64,000 bases of DNA from Isoetes taiwanensis. Lineage: Eukaryota; Streptophyta; Lycopodiopsida; Isoetales; Isoetaceae. The translations under genes were made by a program, and so were the position numbers. The number at the start of each line of letters is the position of its first letter. The stretch's first letter is position 1. Below, in pieces: positions 59,351 to 64,000 of this stretch. Location of the stretch: contig JAJEKV010000100.1 of the NCBI GenBank assembly GCA_021234155.1, forward strand, positions 2,580,116 to 2,644,115, read 5' to 3'. Under the pieces are notes generated by a model, which searched no databases, had not been told where the DNA came from, and was given only the letters and a program-made list of their open reading frames with translations.

Positions 59351-59883
59351 ATGCACTTGAGCAGTCGCTTACTAGACATACACTGCATGATAGGAACAAC
59401 TTCCTTACCTGTAATTTCTATGATTTTGCCGTTGGGCACCGTGAGGGTCACCTTCCGCTTCCCACAATCAATGATGGCTCCTGTTGGTCCAAGATACTCC
59501 ATTCCTATGATAAAATCATACTTCCCGATGCTCATCACTTCTGCCCCCATTTGAATGTTGATCCCTGGCAAGTCGATGTCAAAGTTTATCCTCTTACCTA
59601 CCGTGTGTCTCACTGCCCCACTTGCTAACACCACGGGTCTCGACTTTGACTTCAATGGCTTGAGCTTCAACATCTCAACCATTCTTGGGGACGCAAAGTT
59701 GTGGGTGCTTCCCGAATCTATCAGGACTATAAAAGACTTGGTCTTGGCCTTCCCTACTGTGGAGATTACATGATACTGATTTTCCGCTTGTTCTGAATCT
59801 ATGGCAGCAAAAATGTGACACTCACCCTGAATGAAGTCGCGTGCTTCTCCGCCGTCGTCGTCAGAAGGAGTATCCCATTCACC
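59351..59883 (-). pseudogene. Aspartic protease of the chromovirus
   Basis: [20 protein letters not shown] has the Asp-Ser-Gly active site. It is followed by [19 protein letters not shown] and [19 protein letters not shown], the second conserved block. The frame is continuous with gag except for one TAG (59,884-59,886) right after the zinc knuckle region. Confidence 0.85.
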
Positions 59884-61128
59884 CTACTTTGCTAATGCCG
59901 CGCTCATGACGAAAGGGCAGTTTGTTGTTCTGTGGCCTGGCTGGAAGCACCTGAAGCAAAGCTGTTTCTCAATGCACTCCTGCCTCTTCTCCTTAGGCAT
60001 TGCCTGTAAAAAGGATCGCACCGCCTTCGAGTAGTTTGACCCTTCCTGCTTATCTTTGAAGGACACCTGTTTCTTCTCCTGCTGCTTCCCATAATTGCCA
60101 CTATATAGAGCCTTTGCTGGACCTGGACTAGCCGCTCTAGGGCTATAGCTTCCCGCTGCTTTGCCTTTATCCTGATAGTACTGCTGTTTCTGCCCGCTGT
60201 TCTGAGGTCCCGCACCTTGCAAGCTTACTGCCTTGGATTCTGCTTCTGACACCGTCTTAGGGTTTATTGCTCTTACTAGCTTTCGGATCTCTTCGTTCAA
60301 TCCTTCTATATAACCCTCCACTGCGTGCCTTTCACTCAACTTGGGCACATAAAGCCTGAGTCTCATGAATTCCTTCGTGTACTTCTGAACTGATTTGTTG
60401 CCCTGCTACAATCGGTAAAACTGCTGCATCATGTGACACTTATGTTCCCTTGGCACGTAGTGACGCTTGAATGCCTTAGCAAACTTCTTGAACCTACAAC
60501 TGTCCATGTTTAGGCCATGTGCTTTGGCGTAGCCCTTCCACCAAATCCTCGCTGCTCCCTTCAGGTTGGCTGTAGCTACTCTGCCTTTGTCCTTGTCTTT
60601 CATGCTATAGGCATTGCCATACTCTCTCATCTCATCTAGCCATGCCTCTGCTTCCATCCCGGACCTGTTATCTCTCGAGAATTGCTCCAACTTTCTTGCT
60701 TTCCATACATTGTTGTTCTTCTGATAGTCCGAGGTCTTTGTGTCTTTGGGCCTGCCATCCCTATGGTCCTGCACCTGTTCCACCTCTTCCTCGGAATCAG
60801 AGTCCGAATCCGAGCTCGTGTCGGAGGATTCCGTGTTGGGGGACCTCCTTCTCTTGCTCTTCCTCTTATCCTTTCCCACCTTTCGAGGTGGTGCTTGCGG
60901 TAACTGGATGTTGTCATCTGGACCAACTCCTGCTTGGGCTGCCAAAAAGGCCTTTATTTGATCAAGATCTATTCTCATCTGCGACATCTCCTCTTCATGA
61001 GTCATGGGACCAAATGCTTCGTACAGGTTCCTTGCTGGGTGCTGTCTTGCCGGAGTCTGTTCATCTCTATGGGCTCGCTGCTCTTGTTCGGTTGTTCCTG
61101 GACCTCTAGCTGCATACACAAGTAGATC
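59884..61128 (-). pseudogene. gag (capsid and zinc knuckle) of the chromovirus
   Basis: One frame has an in-frame TAG at 60,406-60,408. It holds an N-terminal EEEMSQMRIDLDQIKAFLAA helix, an acidic Ser/Asp-rich linker, capsid motifs KARKLEQFSRDNRSGMEAEA, WLDEMREY, LKGAARIWW and FKRHYVPRE, then a CCHC knuckle CFRCFQPGHRTTNC. The true start is lost: the apparent first codons (MTPSLVV) come from the CACTA-like end at 61,129. Confidence 0.88.
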
Positions 61129-61700
61129 TACTACAAGAGAAGGGGTCAATTAGTGTCACTTTTTGTGTCAATTTTTGACCTAGAATTGCAACTCAATTTT
61201 TTTTAATCATTGACGCTATGGGTGACACATAGTGGTGACACTAATGTAGCAATGAGAATGTCACATCTACTGTCGACACCTTTATCACCTATAGTGGCAG
61301 TCCCAGCCCCACCTGTAACGTCATAGATAGTGTCACCTATAATATCAATAATAAAATCATCTCTAATGTCACCATTAATGCCAGTCATAGAGCCGCCTAT
61401 AGAATCACATATAACATCATCTATAGTTCCACATATAATGTCATGTGTAAGGTCACTGATGCTAAAATTATTGTCATTTATATAGTTCCACATATAATGT
61501 CATGTGTAAGGTCACTGGTAATACCATTTATAATGCTAAAATTATTGTCATTTATAAGGTCAGTGGTAAGACCACTCGTAATGTTAAAATGTTTGTCAAC
61601 ATGAATGCCATCTATTTTGTCAATGTCAATGTCATGTTTTGGTCCATTGTTCTAAGAGATTGTCACATATACTAGCACTACTTATATCATTTACTAGGCC
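61129..61700 (+). mobile_element. CACTA-like terminus with subterminal repeats
   Basis: TACTACAAGAGAAGGGGTC differs from the canonical CACTACAAGAG start by the first base. It is followed by dense repeats of TGTCACCTATAATGTCA type in both orientations up to about 61,700. This replaces the 5' end of the chromovirus. No transposase and no second end lie within the window. Confidence 0.6.
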
Positions 61701-64000
61701 ATTTATGTCATAAGCTCATATATAATATCATTTGTATTTTGTATTTCATTGAATAGCTAAAACAACTATTCCAAAGATACCCTTGGTACAAGGTTGACAA
61801 TTTAACAAGGTTTAAAAGAGATATCAGTAGATATTTCAAAATAAGCAATGGATTCATAAAGATACTAAATATATTAATTCATGAATCTTGAAACTTCCAA
61901 AAAGATAACAAAGACATGAATTTGACAATCATAATACATGCTCGAAAGCATAATCACATATTTTGAAATTTAATATGGTTTATTAAATCAAATACATTAA
62001 CAACAGAATCACCACAAACTGCTCAATGTCAAGTGCTTATAATTTTCTATATGGTTCAGGTGGTGAAGGTTTTAGATCCCTTGCTTTGCTCGCAAAGTCT
62101 TTTTCTTGGGGGATGGTATTCTTGGTCTAACCACACGTCCTCGTGACTATCCCTTTCATCCTCATCGCTGTCCCTTCTATCGTTTATTACCATCACTTTC
62201 CAAGAGATGCTGGTAGCAGATGAGGTGCCACTCGAAGATCCATACTATCTACTCCGTATGTAAATGATCTGTAAAAACATGCTCCAACTGCAAAATAATC
62301 TCCAAACCCTAATAATATTTATTTTATTAAGAATCCTGGCGCAACCCTTGCCTAAGAAATTGTGCAAAAAAAAATTGCAGGACTAGACTTTGAAGATTTG
62401 GAATCTTTGCTCTTACTCTGCAATCTGATCCTTAGAAAACTGATGAAGGGCATTCCTGAGTTTCTTTTTGGTTCTCGAACAAAAACTGATGAATACACCT
62501 TGTAATGAACCATATGGAAGCTTATGAATTTACCTACTGCCACAGCTTTGTTTTAAAATAGATATTTGTAACCAACAATTCAGCCATAGCAAACTAAAGA
62601 ATCTGAAATGTTACAGTGAGCTGCATCCAGTAGATCCATCAGTTCAGAAGTTCTTGGATTTTATCCCATTTCGATCTGTCCAAATGGAATGCATAAGTAG
62701 AAAGGGGCAAGTTACCTGTTTGTTCACATCGCTCTGTATAAGTACAAAAATTCGCCTCCAACAGAACAAGCCATTGCCAACCAAAACATCCGATATACTA
62801 CAATGAGCAGACAGCTGTAGGCCTGGGCACTAGAAACTAACAACTACTATGCAAAGACGATTCTTACCAGCTTGTTAGAGTTTCATCCAATTCGTCCCAT
62901 CGTCTGCCAGCTAAACAAGTATACCATTGCCGCTGCTTTCCTCAAACATTGCCAGCTAAACAAGTATACCATTGCTCTTGCTTAAACAAGTATACCATTG
63001 CCGCTGCTTTCCTCAAACGAAATTTTAACCACCTTTAAATTTTGCCTCTATTCAACAACTTTTTCAACAGGAAAAATGCTGTTGATGCGCTATTGCATTT
63101 TGGGCGGCGCCGCCTCTCCTCCTCTCTGCACTCTGTTTTTACCCTAGCTGCGAAGAAGCTTCAATGCCCGAGTCGTTTTTCTGGCCATGAATTCTGTGGC
63201 TCCAGTTTTTAATTCCGTCTCCATCTCTGAATACTGTGGTTGAGCAAGAGTTATGTTGTGGTAAATTCGACCCTTTTCCTATTTTAGATCCAGCCAAGAG
63301 ACCCTTTGTTGTAACTAAAGCCGGTGCTTTGGAAACGCTTGTAATTGTAGATGCAGATGAGCCCGCCCCTGTTTTTGCAGAAGGCCAAAAATCTTTATCA
63401 CCATAGCTTCTTCAAATGCCCAATAGAATCTGGTGAAGCCCTGAACAAAAGAAATCAGATTTACTGTCTTCACTCTAAGGTGCCTGAATCTGGCTAAATT
63501 ACAGTTTTAATCCGGCTTGAATCAGACTGGAGCAAAAAGAAATGCAAAGAATCAAGCTCTGAGGAGATCAAGATCCCTCAAGAACCGCTGAAATTTAAAG
63601 CGGATTAAAATTTCGTCCAGAATTTCACGACATGAAATTTCGGAAGAAATTTTTCGGTGGCTGGCGGCGCCACTCAGGCTGCTCCGCCAGGCTCGTGGTT
63701 CCCGCCAAACCATTCACTAGTAGCCACCAAGTCAAATTGAAAATTTCTTTCCGAAATTTCAAGCTGACTGAAATTACTCCTTCCATGTCGCTACTTCAAT
63801 CCGGCTTAGATCATAGCGGGCACCTGCAAAGAAAAAGAAACAAGTAGACCACCTCAAAATTTATTACCTTTTGACTCATTTTTTATCGCTAAATTGTTCC
63901 GTTGAATTGCCTCTGGGATTTTCATGGCCCGCTTACTGCTTTTGCACTCGCATCCACGCCACCCACGACCTGCTTCTCGCACCTTTGCACCGGGCTCTAC
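61701..64000. other. No gene recognised
   Basis: A short tandem repeat (AAACAAGTATACCATTGC, three copies with 'cgctgctttcctcaaac') lies at 62,911-63,020. The GC-rich end (63,090-63,180, 63,650-63,720) may be a 5' flank of a gene beyond the window, but I see no reading frame that supports one. Confidence 0.45.

Larger units (their letters stand above)
54290..61128 (-). mobile_element. Chromovirus (Ty3/Gypsy with chromodomain), decayed, 5' end missing
   Basis: On the minus strand the order is gag, protease, reverse transcriptase, RNase H, integrase, chromodomain, polypurine tract and 3' LTR, which is the Ty3/Gypsy order. The C-terminal chromodomain places it among chromoviruses. No 5' LTR is seen to the right; instead the gag N-terminus runs into a CACTA-like end at 61,129. 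Stops, frameshifts and deletions affect every domain. Confidence 0.9.

Overview
This window looks like plant nuclear DNA. Evidence: GT-AG introns, debris of pentatricopeptide-repeat (PPR) and PDR-type ABC transporter genes, a chromodomain Ty3/Gypsy element, CACTA, hAT, Merlin-like and Helitron-type ends, and a tRNA-derived SINE. A repeat-rich non-flowering land plant such as a fern fits best, but that is an inference from PPR style and transposon mix, not proof. I see no rRNA gene, no functional tRNA gene and no CRISPR array. Almost everything coding is mobile-element derived, and most of it is broken.

Layout. 1-1.5 kb: the 3' part of an open gene for a Crypton-type tyrosine recombinase (DUF3504-like), the only long recognisable coding region without a lesion. 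2.7-6 kb: small terminal-inverted-repeat elements, a Helitron-like end and a probable LINE 3' end. 6.6-8.3 kb: PPR and ABCG pseudogene fragments and a short tandem repeat. 8.76-9.50 kb: a large fold-back element. 12.58-13.9 kb: a decayed Merlin/IS1595-type transposon. 18.36-21.43 kb: a hAT transposon with matching ends, an 8-bp target duplication and a decayed transposase. 22.1 kb: a 100-nt near-perfect hairpin. 25.7-26.5 kb: a second PPR pseudogene followed by a segment shared with 7.9-8.1 kb.

28.59-35.48 kb: the most novel-looking unit. Candidate 36-bp inverted ends with a 4-bp duplication enclose two convergent, intron-containing genes. One is a DDD-type transposase-like gene (+) and the other a coiled-coil/Cys-His protein gene (-), with an AT-rich minisatellite between their 3' ends. 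The arrangement recalls the Sola superfamily, but that name is from memory.

36.2-36.6 kb: a second fold-back related to the one at 9 kb. 37.2-38.35 kb: a Ty3-type gag/protease remnant, cut by a 12.4-kb LTR element (38,351-50,750, minus strand). That element keeps LTRs and a gag remnant but no recognisable pol. It carries a roughly 1,070-codon coiled-coil ORF, a small opposite-strand ORF with its own TATA box, a duplicated minisatellite block with a CACTA end, two blocks of a Cys-free 20-bp satellite, and a SINE. 54.29-61.13 kb: a minus-strand chromovirus with a 1.6-kb 3' LTR and gag-pol decayed by stops, frameshifts and deletions. Its 5' end is cut by a CACTA-like terminus. 61.7-64 kb: no gene recognised.

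The elements do not form one pathway. They record successive nested insertions into non-genic DNA.
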